Position numbers and translations under genes: made by a program
Part shown: one piece after another, positions 1 to 7,345 of the stretch
Numbering within the stretch: position 1 is the first letter of the stretch
Layout of the letters: each line of letters opens with the position of its first letter
Assembly (NCBI GenBank): GCA_027593305.1
Contig: JAQCJA010000084.1
Span: forward strand, 1 to 12,824
Direction of reading: 5' to 3'
DNA: 12,824 nt
Source of the DNA: a bacterium
GTDB lineage: Bacteria; Latescibacterota; UBA2968; UBA8231
Notes under the pieces: generated by a model
What the model saw: the letters and a program-made list of their open reading frames with translations, nothing else
Databases searched by the model: none
Told to the model about the DNA's origin: nothing

Positions 1-85
1 GCGGGTGTCGACACACCACTACAACGACACCACCGAGATCGACGCGCTGCTGCACGCTCTCGAGCAGTTGCGTGCCGAGGCCTGA
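1..85 (+). CDS. C-terminal end of a probable class V aminotransferase (partial)
   Basis: Only the last 27 codons are in the window, reading from base 2 to a TGA at 83-85. The visible tail begins RVSTHHYNDTTEIDALLHAL. This resembles the end of PLP-dependent class V aminotransferases and cysteine-desulfurase-like proteins, where an R-V-S-x-H/P-x-Y-N-(T)-x-x-E-I-D segment followed by a short helix closes the small domain. The active-site lysine and the rest of the protein lie upstream of the window, so the reaction and substrate cannot be judged. The gene converges on the minus-strand ABC operon with 21 bp between the two stop codons, and no convincing terminator hairpin is visible there. The family call rests on this short motif alone. 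Confidence 0.55.
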   Translation, partial: RVSTHHYNDTTEIDALLHALEQLRAEA

Positions 86-106
86 GCCAGGAGCGCTGCA
101 CAGCCC

Positions 107-1399
107 TTAACTGAGGATCTTCTCCAGCCCGGCGGCCATCTCCTCGGCGGCCTGTGCCGGTGTGTGATCACCGGTGAGAATCTTCTGGAAGGCGGGCAGC
201 ACCGTCAGTCGACCCCAGGCGTCGGCACCGACGAACTGGTGCGGCAGGCGGCCGACCTGCACGGACTCAATGGCGGCGGCAAAGTACGGGTTGCCTGTCA
301 CACGTTCGTCCTGCGCCACCCGGGCCGACGCCGGGAAGTACCCCGTGATCTCCATGAACTCCAGCGCCGGGGCGGTTTCGCCCCAGAAACTCACCCACGC
401 CCAGGCGATGTCGGCGTTGTCGGATTTCATCATACCGTTATAGAGGTAGCTCAGGCGTGTGATGACACCCTCGGGTCCGGCGGGTTTCACAGCCGTGCCA
501 AACTGCTGGCCACTGAGCGAACGCTGCACTTCGGTGAGGGACCCCGTGCCATGCCACAACATGCCCGTCTGACCGGTGCGGAAGGACTCCATGATCTGCC
601 GGTATGAATCGTTCGGTGCACTCGGCGGCACAACTTTGTGCACCGTGAACAGCTCGGAAAAAAAGCGCAATGCCTCTGTGGCCTTACCGATATCGATGGC
701 CGCTTTGCCGTCGACGACGATGGGGGAACCAAAAGCTTCCAGCATGTCGACGACAATGAACTGGCCGCCATCCCCGGCGCGCATACCGAAACCGTAGCGG
801 CCCTTTGCTGGATCCGTGAGTCGGATGGCGGTGTCCTGGAATTCTCCGAGGGTCGTCGGCGGCCCGGCGATGCCCGCCTCCTCCAGCCAGTCGAGCCGGT
901 AGTACATCCAGTCGACGAAGGCAAAGGCGGGCACCCCATAGATCCTGTCGTCGACGCTGATGCCCTGCCAGCGGTCCTCAGGGTAGTCGGGCTTCATGGG
1001 CCAGTTGTCGACACGATCCGTCAGGTCCACAAGGCTGTTCATGGCGTGCATATTGCCCAGCCGCTCGCTGGTGACCATGGTTGTGTCCGGCACCGACTGC
1101 GCCTGTACCGCGGCGGTGAACTTCGCCATGAAGTCCTTGTTGGGAATGTTCTCCTGCAGCAGAGCTATGTCGGGGTGTGCCGCCAGGAACATCTCGGTGA
1201 CGCGCTGCAGACCACGGATCTCCGTCTGATTGGTGAAGTGGTGCCAGTAATTGATCTGTGAGCCGTCGGGCGGCGGAGGCCCACCACAGCCCGGCAGCAT
1301 CAAGGCGGCGGCACCCATGGCCGACGCCTGCAGGAAACGGCGGCGATCCAGCCGATGTGGGAGCGGGTGGAGCCTGGAATCCGGGTCGTCGACAAACAT
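107..1399 (-). CDS. Sugar ABC transporter substrate-binding lipoprotein (family 1)
   Basis: This 430-residue protein is predicted to be the extracytoplasmic binding component of a carbohydrate ABC importer. The N-terminus has a twin-arginine stretch (R19-R21, followed by F22-L23), a short hydrophobic segment (about 25-36) and a lipobox LPGC with C38 as the acylation site. It is therefore probably a lipoprotein, possibly exported by Tat. The body has the look and length of family 1 solute-binding proteins (SBP_bac_1): an early NYWHHFTN-like strand, a VPAFAFVDWMYYRLDWLEEAG segment pattern near residues 155-175, and a C-terminal helix ending in AAGLEKILS. The ATG start has an AAAGG Shine-Dalgarno 10 nt upstream. 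It is the last gene of the operon, 17 bp after the MalG-type permease, an order different from the common binding-protein-first arrangement. The ligand cannot be deduced. Confidence 0.9.
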   Translation of the reverse strand: MFVDDPDSRLHPLPHRLDRRRFLQASAMGAAALMLPGCGGPPPPDGSQINYWHHFTNQTEIRGLQRVTEMFLAAHPDIALLQENIPNKDFMAKFTAAVQAQSVPDTTMVTSERLGNMHAMNSLVDLTDRVDNWPMKPDYPEDRWQGISVDDRIYGVPAFAFVDWMYYRLDWLEEAGIAGPPTTLGEFQDTAIRLTDPAKGRYGFGMRAGDGGQFIVVDMLEAFGSPIVVDGKAAIDIGKATEALRFFSELFTVHKVVPPSAPNDSYRQIMESFRTGQTGMLWHGTGSLTEVQRSLSGQQFGTAVKPAGPEGVITRLSYLYNGMMKSDNADIAWAWVSFWGETAPALEFMEITGYFPASARVAQDERVTGNPYFAAAIESVQVGRLPHQFVGADAWGRLTVLPAFQKILTGDHTPAQAAEEMAAGLEKILS

Positions 1400-1416
1400 G
1401 GGGCGCAGACCTTTCG

Positions 1417-2262
1417 TCAGCCCTTCACGGCGCCGGCTGTGAGGCCGCGGATCAGGGACTGCTGCACGAGGGCGAAGAAGATGATGATGGGAATGATGCT
1501 GAGAATGCCGCCGGCACTCAGCGGACCCCAGGGCAACTGGAACTCGCCGACCATCAACTGCAGGCCCACGGGCCAGGTACGCGAGCCCTGGCTCGTCGTC
1601 ATCATCATGGCGAAAAGAAATTCATTCCAGGCGACGATGGCGACAAACACGGCGGTCGTCACCAGCCCGGAGCGGGCCAGAGGCAGCACGACCCGCACCA
1701 GCGCTCCAAGGCGCGTGCAGCCGTCGATGCGAGCCGCCTCTTCCAGTTCCAGCGGAATGGCGTCGAAGAAGCCCTTCAGCATCCAGATGCACAGGGGCAG
1801 CAGAAAGGTCGTGTACGCCAGGGCCAGGCCGAAGCGAGAGTCGAGCAGCCCCAGATTCCGCATCATGATGAACAGGGGTATGATCATCAACACCACGGGA
1901 AACATGCGGATCACGAGGTAGAAGATCAGCAGCTTGCCACGGCCGCGGAATCGGTAGCGCGAGAAGGAGTACGCCGCCAGGGTGCCGATGGTCAGACAGA
2001 TCAGTCCCGTGATCGATGTGACCACCACACTGTTGGTCACCAGGGTCGGGAAGTCGGACTGCTGCCACAAAGTGACGTAGTTCTCCAACGTCACGTGTTG
2101 CGGGATGTACTGCAGCGTCGCCGTAACGATGTCGGCTTCCGGCTTGAGTGATGTCAGCAGGGTCCAGCCAAGGGGAAACAGGCAGAAGGCGACGAAAGCC
2201 AGGACCAGCAGGCCGGTGCACAGATCGAGGCTGCGATCCAGTCGGCGTTGGGAGGGTGGCAT
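1417..2262 (-). CDS. Carbohydrate ABC transporter permease, MalG type
   Basis: This is an inner-membrane subunit of a sugar ABC importer, about 281 residues from the chosen start. It has an N-terminal membrane segment (LLVLAFVAFCLFPLGWTLL), further hydrophobic helices, and the EAA loop LEEAARIDGCTRLGALVRVV, which docks to the transporter ATPase. The G at three residues after EAA-R-I-D and the following VLPL fit the binding-protein-dependent permease family (BPD_transp_1), and the short C-terminus fits MalG-like proteins. A GTG at 2271 overlaps the previous stop as GTGA, but an AAGGAG Shine-Dalgarno sits directly against it and exactly 8 nt before the ATG at 2262, so the ATG is preferred. That leaves a 5-bp gap to the upstream permease and implies translational coupling. 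No ATP-binding subunit lies in the window, so a shared MsmK/UgpC-type ATPase is probably encoded elsewhere. Confidence 0.92.
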   Translation of the reverse strand: MPPSQRRLDRSLDLCTGLLVLAFVAFCLFPLGWTLLTSLKPEADIVTATLQYIPQHVTLENYVTLWQQSDFPTLVTNSVVVTSITGLICLTIGTLAAYSFSRYRFRGRGKLLIFYLVIRMFPVVLMIIPLFIMMRNLGLLDSRFGLALAYTTFLLPLCIWMLKGFFDAIPLELEEAARIDGCTRLGALVRVVLPLARSGLVTTAVFVAIVAWNEFLFAMMMTTSQGSRTWPVGLQLMVGEFQLPWGPLSAGGILSIIPIIIFFALVQQSLIRGLTAGAVKG

Positions 2263-2267
2263 GCCGG

Positions 2268-3239
2268 TCACTCCTTCGTGACACCGGAGATGCGCACGTA
2301 GACGACGGTGAACGCCATGAGCATAAGCATCATCACCACCGACACGGCGGCGGCGTAGCCAAAATCAAACTCAGCATACGCCTTCTGGAAAGCGAACAGG
2401 GACAGCACCTGCGTGGCGTGACCGGGACCGCCGCCGGTCAGCACAAGCAGCAGGTCCGGCGCGTTGACCATGCCGATCATACGCAGCACGATGGTTGCCA
2501 CAACGATGGGCACGAGCATGGGCCAGGTGATGTGGCGGAACTGCAGCCACAGACCGGCTCCATCGACGCCGGCGGCCTCATACAAGTCATCCGGGATGCC
2601 CTGCAGCGCGGCCAGATAGAACAGGGTGAAGAACGGAAAGGCCCCCCAGGTGGAAACGACCAGCACCGCCGGCAGCGCCGTCTGCGGATCGGCGAAGAAC
2701 GCCATGTAGCGGTCCAGCACGCCCAGGCGCACGAGCATGTCGTTGATGACACCCAGGCGTGAGTCCAGCATGAGGGCCCACACGTGGCCCGCCACAACGG
2801 AAGGCATGACCCATGGCAGCAGAATCAGCACGCGGGCGAGGCGCATGCCGGGCAGCAACCGGTGCAGGCCGCGATTCAGCGCCAGCGCCGAGATCAGGCC
2901 GCAGACGAACTGTGCCGTCGTGCCCACAAGGGCCCAGATCGTGGTGTTTACCAGGGAAATGTGGAACACCGGATCCGACCACAGTTCGCGGTAGTGCCGC
3001 AGGCCGATAAAGGCAGTGCCCAGGTCGGGTCTCGTCAGCCGCATCTCACGAAAGCTGAGCAGGATGCCGGAGCCGACGGGATAGATGAGTACTGCCAGCA
3101 CGAGGAGGAAGCTGGGCAGCAACAACAGGTAGGCCCAGGCGTGTGTTTCGGAGATCAGGGCGATGCGGCTGCCCACCCCGACATGGATGGAAGGATTGCT
3201 GTCAGCAGGAAAGACACCTTTCCTTGGGCCCATTGGCAT
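2268..3239 (-). CDS. Carbohydrate ABC transporter permease, MalF/UgpA type
   Basis: This is the partner permease of the importer, about 323 residues from the chosen start. After a polar N-terminal extension it has a first membrane helix (AYLLLLPSFLLVLAVLIYPV), several more hydrophobic helices, and an EAA loop (DDLYEAAGVDGAGLWLQFRH) followed by ITWPML. A glycine-rich LTGGGPGHAT segment near the C-terminus is typical of UgpA/MalF-like sugar permeases. Start choice: the reading frame is open back to a TTG at 3311 and has ATGs at 3260, 3239 and 3233. The ATG at 3239 is the only one with a Shine-Dalgarno-like GGATGA at good spacing (7 nt), so it is chosen with moderate confidence. This is the first gene of the minus-strand operon and is divergent from the paralogue operon that starts at 3314. 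Confidence 0.9.
   Translation of the reverse strand: MPMGPRKGVFPADSNPSIHVGVGSRIALISETHAWAYLLLLPSFLLVLAVLIYPVGSGILLSFREMRLTRPDLGTAFIGLRHYRELWSDPVFHISLVNTTIWALVGTTAQFVCGLISALALNRGLHRLLPGMRLARVLILLPWVMPSVVAGHVWALMLDSRLGVINDMLVRLGVLDRYMAFFADPQTALPAVLVVSTWGAFPFFTLFYLAALQGIPDDLYEAAGVDGAGLWLQFRHITWPMLVPIVVATIVLRMIGMVNAPDLLLVLTGGGPGHATQVLSLFAFQKAYAEFDFGYAAAVSVVMMLMLMAFTVVYVRISGVTKE
3207..3224. repeat. Perfect 7-bp inverted repeat at the 5' end of the importer operon
   Basis: AGGAAAG (3207-3213) and CTTTCCT (3218-3224) are exact reverse complements separated by 4 bases. On the minus-strand mRNA this would form a small hairpin a few codons into the MalF-type permease gene, or in its leader if translation started further downstream. 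It could be a protein-binding site, an mRNA structure that tunes translation, or chance. There is no U tract, so it is not a terminator. Confidence 0.3.
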
Positions 3240-3259
3240 GTGTGATTCATCCGGTCTCA

Positions 3260-3273
3260 TGTTGCCGACAACA
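3260..3273. promoter_or_regulatory. Putative operator between divergent operons (LacI-type symmetry)
   Basis: The sequence TGTTGCCGACAACA is a 14-bp inverted repeat: 6 of 7 base pairs are symmetric, arms TGTTG/CAACA are perfect, and the centre is a CG step. LacI-family repressors of sugar genes typically bind even-length palindromes with a central CG. Its place, in the 74-bp gap between an importer operon and a divergent operon, is where a single operator could control both. No repressor gene is in the window and no clear -35/-10 pair could be assigned around it, so the role is inferred. Confidence 0.4.
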
Positions 3274-3299
3274 ATAGGTGATTCTGTGCCCAGGTGGCT

Positions 3300-3308
3300 G
3301 GAGGAGAG
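3300..3308 (+). promoter_or_regulatory. Strong Shine-Dalgarno that fixes the GTG start at 3314
   Basis: GGAGGAGAG lies 5 nt before the GTG at 3314-3316. The in-frame ATG 36 bases further upstream has no such site and would add residues that do not align with the two downstream paralogues. The GTG is therefore the likely start. Confidence 0.75.
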
Positions 3309-3313
3309 CAATC

Positions 3314-4687
3314 GTGGACAGCTGGATCTTTCTGCATATCCCCATCGAATACTGGCAGCAACGCTGGATCGACAACTACAAGGCGATCTTTGACGCCTGG
3401 GAAGATGGTGGCGTCCGCGGCCTGGCCGTGGGGCGCCTGCGCTTTCGCCAGGAGGATGGCGCCTTCGTGCGCGCCTTTCAGCCGGAGCCGAAGGTATACG
3501 AGGCGTGTGGCGTCACCCCGCCCGCGCCTGAACCGCGCCATCCGGATCGCGAAGCGAAACTGCAGGAGATTCTCGATGATGCCGCCGGGCGCGGTTGGCC
3601 GGTCATGATCTTCGACACCCCCGGTGGGGGCGGCGGTCTGCCTCTCGATCAGGACCCCTACGGGGAGGCTCGTTTCCGCGCAGCGGCGCAGGATGTGATG
3701 CGCGCCTTTCCGCAGGCGCAGGGCGTCATCATGGATGGACCGGGAGAGCAGCACTACGAACTGGCCTGGCACCATGGCGGCGAAATTCTGCAGATGCGTG
3801 CCGACGAAAGGGACCGCTTTGCTGCCCTTGGATATGACCTCGATCGTCTGCAACGGGGCATCGACCATCTGCGCACGAGCTTTCGGCAACTGACCCCGGC
3901 GCGCGTCCGCTACCATGCCGAGGGCGGGCTGCTGGCGGGGCTGAACCTGTTCGACATCAATGAGGACGCCCTCTACTGGTTGCGGGCGCGTCAGCAGACG
4001 GCTCTGGGATCGATGCAGATGCTGCGACGGGCCGTGGACACACTGGATCGCAAGACTACATTGGGCGGCATTCCTCGCATCACCTCATGGTCGTCGCTGA
4101 CGGGGCAGAACTACCAGCGCATGGCGCCCCTCTTCGACTACATCTTCCCCAAGCACTACTACTGGCATCGTGGCTTTGATGGCATGTACGGCACAGTGCA
4201 GCGCTGGGTGCAGAAGTTCGGCCAGTGGAATCCAACGCTGCTGGAAGCAGATTGTTTTCGCCTGGTGGAAAACCTTTTCGGTCTGCGTCTGCCCGGCGTC
4301 GAGTCGCTGCTCGACATGGAGCGCGGCTTCCCGGCGGCGTTCTTCGACGAGCTTGTGCAGAGTGAGACGGCGCGCGCTCTGGCCGCCATCGGTGATGCGG
4401 ACAAGACGATCTTCTGGGTTTCGGCCTCGGCCCGTGAACCCCATGCCGGTGATGCCATGACGGGGCGCGATCTGCAGGGCATCCTGTCGGCGACGCAGGC
4501 CGCCGGCGGCAAGCGTTTTTTGTTCCACCCCGAGCCGGCAATGAACGCCCCCGCCTGGCATGTGATTTCGCGCATGTGTGGCAATCCATGGAACGAGGCG
4601 ACCAGCTCCTACTGGCCCGAAGACACCTGGAGTGAAAGTGTCGAAGGCTACGGCGCCCACTTCCGCACCGCGCAGAAGAGAGGCTGA
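3314..4687 (+). CDS. Uncharacterised TIM-barrel-like protein, paralogue 1 of 3
   Basis: I do not recognise a named family for this 457-residue protein (GTG start). It has no signal peptide or membrane segment, so it should be cytosolic. Visible landmarks: an N-terminal strand-helix-strand (WIFLHIP, then DNYKAIFDAWEDGGVRGLAVG at about 20-40); a strand ending WPVMIFDTPG (95-104); an acidic motif VIMDGPGEQHYE (138-149, with D141 and E145) followed by H153-H154-G-G-E157; a long helical stretch (160-250); a strand GIPRITSW (252-259); and the family hallmark FPKHYYWHRGFDGMYGT (278-294). The tail holds RFLFHPEP and MCGNPW. Alternating strands with conserved acids and aromatics at strand ends suggest a TIM-barrel carbohydrate-active enzyme or glycoside-hydrolase-like protein. 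That is inference. It is the first gene of an operon with its two paralogues, only 5 bp before the second, and divergent from a sugar importer. Alternatives are an isomerase or lyase barrel. Confidence 0.8.
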   Translation: MDSWIFLHIPIEYWQQRWIDNYKAIFDAWEDGGVRGLAVGRLRFRQEDGAFVRAFQPEPKVYEACGVTPPAPEPRHPDREAKLQEILDDAAGRGWPVMIFDTPGGGGGLPLDQDPYGEARFRAAAQDVMRAFPQAQGVIMDGPGEQHYELAWHHGGEILQMRADERDRFAALGYDLDRLQRGIDHLRTSFRQLTPARVRYHAEGGLLAGLNLFDINEDALYWLRARQQTALGSMQMLRRAVDTLDRKTTLGGIPRITSWSSLTGQNYQRMAPLFDYIFPKHYYWHRGFDGMYGTVQRWVQKFGQWNPTLLEADCFRLVENLFGLRLPGVESLLDMERGFPAAFFDELVQSETARALAAIGDADKTIFWVSASAREPHAGDAMTGRDLQGILSATQAAGGKRFLFHPEPAMNAPAWHVISRMCGNPWNEATSSYWPEDTWSESVEGYGAHFRTAQKRG

Positions 4688-4692
4688 CGATC

Positions 4693-5973
4693 ATGAAATT
4701 CTGGGTCTTTGCATTCAACCCCCTCGAACGCTACATGGACAACTACCAGGAGGTCTTCGACGCCTGGGAGGCCGGTGGGGTCCGCGGGCTGGTGGTGGGG
4801 CGCATGTTCTTCATGGCCGCCGATGGCAGCCACGTGCCGGCCATTCCACAGGATCCGGCTGCGTACAAACGCCTCGGCCTGGAGCCGCCGCCGCCGGCGG
4901 CGCGGGATGAGGTCAAGGAGCAGGCCCTGTCGGCGATGTTTGACGATGCCAAGCGGCGTGGCTGGCCGTTGATGGTGTTCGACAGCGGCACGCCGGCGCA
5001 TGTGCAGAGTCTGGTCAATCGATATCCGCAGGTGGATGGTGTCATCACCGACGGTCCGGGAGAGAACCACTACGAACTGGCGAAACACCACGGTGGCGAA
5101 CTGTTTGAATTGCGTCCCCATGAACGCACGCAGTTCGGTGACATGGGGTTTGACGTGGGTCGTCTGGAGCGTGGCATCGGCAAGATGCGCGACGCCTTCC
5201 ACAAGCTCACCCCGGACCGCGTGCGCTACCACGCACCCGGCGGGGCACTGGCGGGACTGTTGCTGTTCGACATCGACGAGGACGGGCTGTACTGGTTGCG
5301 GGCCCGGCAGCAACGCTCGGTGAACATCTGGCAGAAGGCACGCGCCGATCTGGATCAGGTCGACCGCTACGTGCAACTGGGCGGCATTCCACGGATTACT
5401 TCATGGTCATCGTTGACGGGACAGAACTACCACGAAATGCCGCAGTATTTCGACGTCATCTTCCCCAAGCACTACTACTGGCACCGCGGCTTCGACGGCA
5501 TGTACGGCACCGTGCAGCGCTGGGTGCAGAAATTCCTCGAGTGGAATCCGAGCCTTTCCGAAGCCGACGGATTTCTGCTGATGAAGTCGCTCTTTGGTCT
5601 CGACCTGCCCGGAGTGAAGTCCCTCATCGATCTGGAGATGGGGTTCCCGGAAGAGTTCTTCTCACAGCTCGTGCACAGTGAAACCCGCCGCGCCATAGAC
5701 GCGATCGGGGACGTGGAGAAGACGATCTTCTGGGTCTCCACCGGTCGCTATCCGCACGCCGGTGATCCCATGCCGGCGCGAGACCTCGAGGGCATCCTGC
5801 GGGCCACGCAGGAGGCGGGCGCCACCCGCTTCCTGTTCCATCCGGATCCGGATCCGGGGCCGGCGGAGTGGACGATCCTGACCCACATGTGCGGCAAGCC
5901 GTGGCGCCAGAGTCGCAACGGCTACTGGCCACCCGACTCGCGAAAACCCGACGAATACCTGCAGCCGGAATGA
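4693..5973 (+). CDS. Uncharacterised TIM-barrel-like protein, paralogue 2 of 3
   Basis: This 426-residue cytosolic protein (ATG start, AGAGAGG Shine-Dalgarno 9 nt upstream) aligns over its whole length with paralogue 1. It shares DNYQEVFDAWEAGGVRGLVVG (16-36), ITDGPGENHYELAKHHGGE (118-136, with D120 and E124), RVRYHAPGG, YWLRARQQ, GGIPRITSWSSLTGQNY (230-246), FPKHYYWHRGFDGMYGT (257-273), KTIFWVS, PHAGD and RFLFHPDP. It lacks the short insert that paralogue 1 carries after the strand ending MIFDTPG, so its D-G-P-G-E motif comes about 20 residues earlier. Paralogues 1 and 2 are the closest pair of the three and keep identical DNA runs in the hallmark region. The gene lies 5 bp after paralogue 1 and 10 bp before paralogue 3, consistent with a single transcript. 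The conserved acids and aromatics suggest a carbohydrate-processing barrel enzyme. The reaction is unknown. Confidence 0.8.
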   Translation: MKFWVFAFNPLERYMDNYQEVFDAWEAGGVRGLVVGRMFFMAADGSHVPAIPQDPAAYKRLGLEPPPPAARDEVKEQALSAMFDDAKRRGWPLMVFDSGTPAHVQSLVNRYPQVDGVITDGPGENHYELAKHHGGELFELRPHERTQFGDMGFDVGRLERGIGKMRDAFHKLTPDRVRYHAPGGALAGLLLFDIDEDGLYWLRARQQRSVNIWQKARADLDQVDRYVQLGGIPRITSWSSLTGQNYHEMPQYFDVIFPKHYYWHRGFDGMYGTVQRWVQKFLEWNPSLSEADGFLLMKSLFGLDLPGVKSLIDLEMGFPEEFFSQLVHSETRRAIDAIGDVEKTIFWVSTGRYPHAGDPMPARDLEGILRATQEAGATRFLFHPDPDPGPAEWTILTHMCGKPWRQSRNGYWPPDSRKPDEYLQPE

Positions 5974-5977
5974 GGAG
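5972..5977 (+). promoter_or_regulatory. Shine-Dalgarno supporting the GTG start at 5984
   Basis: GAGGAG starts within the stop codon of paralogue 2 and lies 6 nt before the GTG of paralogue 3. This supports the non-ATG start and coupled translation of the two genes. Confidence 0.7.
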
Positions 5978-5983
5978 CACGAG

Positions 5984-7345
5984 GTGAAGGCAGAAAAGCC
6001 ACAGCTGTGGATGCGCTTCGGTCAGCCGCTGGAGACGGTCCTGGACGACTACGAGACCATCTTTGACGGCTGGCAGGCGGGCGGTGTGGGTGCCATCGTT
6101 GTCGGTCGGCTGCTGTTTACCGGGGCCGGTGGCACTCGTATGTCGGTCGCCAGTTTCGATCCCAACCCCGCAGTCTACCGTGACCTCGACGTCGAGGCCC
6201 CACAGGCCCCCACCGAAAAGCTGCCGGAGAAACGCAGGCTGCTGCAGCAGGCGTTGACGGCAGCCAGGGATCGGGGCCTGGAGATCTATGTGTTCTGTCC
6301 CGACGCCGGCCAGGGCCAAGGGGGCGAGGGTCACAACCTGGCCGACGAGAGGTCACTGCGGGCGCGGGTGGCGCGTATCCGTGATGTCATGGAAGCCTAT
6401 CCCATGGTACACGGCGGCGTGCTTGATGGACCGGAACTGGGTTATGAGATCGCCCCGGGCCATCGGTCCAATCTGTTCCAAGACATGCCCGAGAGCCTGC
6501 GGGCCAAAGCGACAGAACTGGGGTATGACTTTGCGGCGATGACCGCCGCGCGCGACCGCATGCACACGCGTCTGCACAACCTGCGGCCGGCGGAGATCGA
6601 TCTGCGCGGCGACGGCGGCTTTCTCGGTATGCTGGAACTGTTTGATGGTGATGCCGACCTGGTGGCGTTCTTCGCCTTCCGCCGCGCTCTGCTGATGGAT
6701 TACTATCGACGCCAGCGGGAGGCGCAGTTGCAGATGCCGTCGCAAGTGAGCCTCGGCGTCGGTTCGCGCTTGCCCTGTTTCAACCCTCTGACCGGCGCCG
6801 ATCTGGGCGTCATGGGGGGACTCTATGACTTCATCCTGCCCAAGCTCTACTTCTATCATCGCGGCTTTGATGGATTCTACGGCACCATCGGTCGCTACAT
6901 CCAGACGTTGACGGCCTGGAATCCGGGCCTCACCGATGCCCACGCCATGAAGGTCATCGAGGCGCTGCTTGGCATACAGCTGCCGTGGGTGCGCTCGCGG
7001 CTGGACCTGGATCTTGCCTTTCCCGCCGAACAGTTCGAGACGTTTGTCGCCAGCGAAACACGGCGCATGCTGGCGGCGGCGCCCGCCAGCCGTGTGGTGC
7101 CATGGCTGGAGGCGGGGCGTGAGCCCCATCATGGCGATCCGATCTCAGCGGGGGACCTGCACCGCATTGTCGCCGCTGCCCAGAGTGCAGGACTCGAGAA
7201 GTGCCTCTATCACAGCCACACACACCTGACGCCGGGGGAATGGGCCGTGCTGTCGAACCTGTTCGGGGCCCCCTGGCACGACGGTATGACCGGTTACGCG
7301 CCGCCCGACGATCTGGCGTCGGAGTCGCACTCGAAACGACCCTGA
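5984..7345 (+). CDS. Uncharacterised TIM-barrel-like protein, divergent paralogue 3 of 3
   Basis: This 453-residue cytosolic protein (GTG start) is clearly homologous to the two genes before it but more diverged. Shared landmarks are DDYETIFDGWQAGGVGAIVVG (21-41), VLDGPELGYE (146-155, with D148 and E151; one glycine shorter than DGPGE in the other two), YDFILPKLYFYHRGFDGFYGT (281-301), TAWNPGLTDAH, EPHHGDPISAGDL and FGAPW. The hallmark is changed from HYYWHRGFDGMYGT to LYFYHRGFDGFYGT, and the SWSSLTGQNY segment becomes CFNPLTGADL, so the pocket probably differs. Such divergence inside a tandem set suggests a different substrate or a different step on the same substrate. It is the last gene of the operon, and a 345-bp gap follows. 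No function can be assigned from sequence alone. Confidence 0.78.
   Translation: MKAEKPQLWMRFGQPLETVLDDYETIFDGWQAGGVGAIVVGRLLFTGAGGTRMSVASFDPNPAVYRDLDVEAPQAPTEKLPEKRRLLQQALTAARDRGLEIYVFCPDAGQGQGGEGHNLADERSLRARVARIRDVMEAYPMVHGGVLDGPELGYEIAPGHRSNLFQDMPESLRAKATELGYDFAAMTAARDRMHTRLHNLRPAEIDLRGDGGFLGMLELFDGDADLVAFFAFRRALLMDYYRRQREAQLQMPSQVSLGVGSRLPCFNPLTGADLGVMGGLYDFILPKLYFYHRGFDGFYGTIGRYIQTLTAWNPGLTDAHAMKVIEALLGIQLPWVRSRLDLDLAFPAEQFETFVASETRRMLAAAPASRVVPWLEAGREPHHGDPISAGDLHRIVAAAQSAGLEKCLYHSHTHLTPGEWAVLSNLFGAPWHDGMTGYAPPDDLASESHSKRP

Noticed and set aside
86..106. Bidirectional terminator between the first gene fragment and the ABC operon
   Set aside because: Only 21 bp lie between the stops, and just a 4-bp-arm palindrome (CCTG/CAGG) is visible, with no T tract.
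638..2151. Long plus-strand open frames (638-1261 and 1258-2151) opposite the binding-protein and permease genes
   Set aside because: Their translations are His/Gln/Arg-rich with no family features, while the minus strand encodes clear ABC transporter proteins with Shine-Dalgarno sites.
3278..3313. Upstream ATG (3278) as the start of paralogue 1
   Set aside because: The extra 12 residues do not align with the other paralogues, the ATG lacks a ribosome-binding site, and GGAGGAGAG sits 5 nt before the GTG at 3314.
3257..3916. A minus-strand frame overlapping paralogue 1
   Set aside because: It is antisense to a conserved paralogue. Similar antisense frames appear opposite the other paralogues because of shared codon bias, not because of a conserved second gene.
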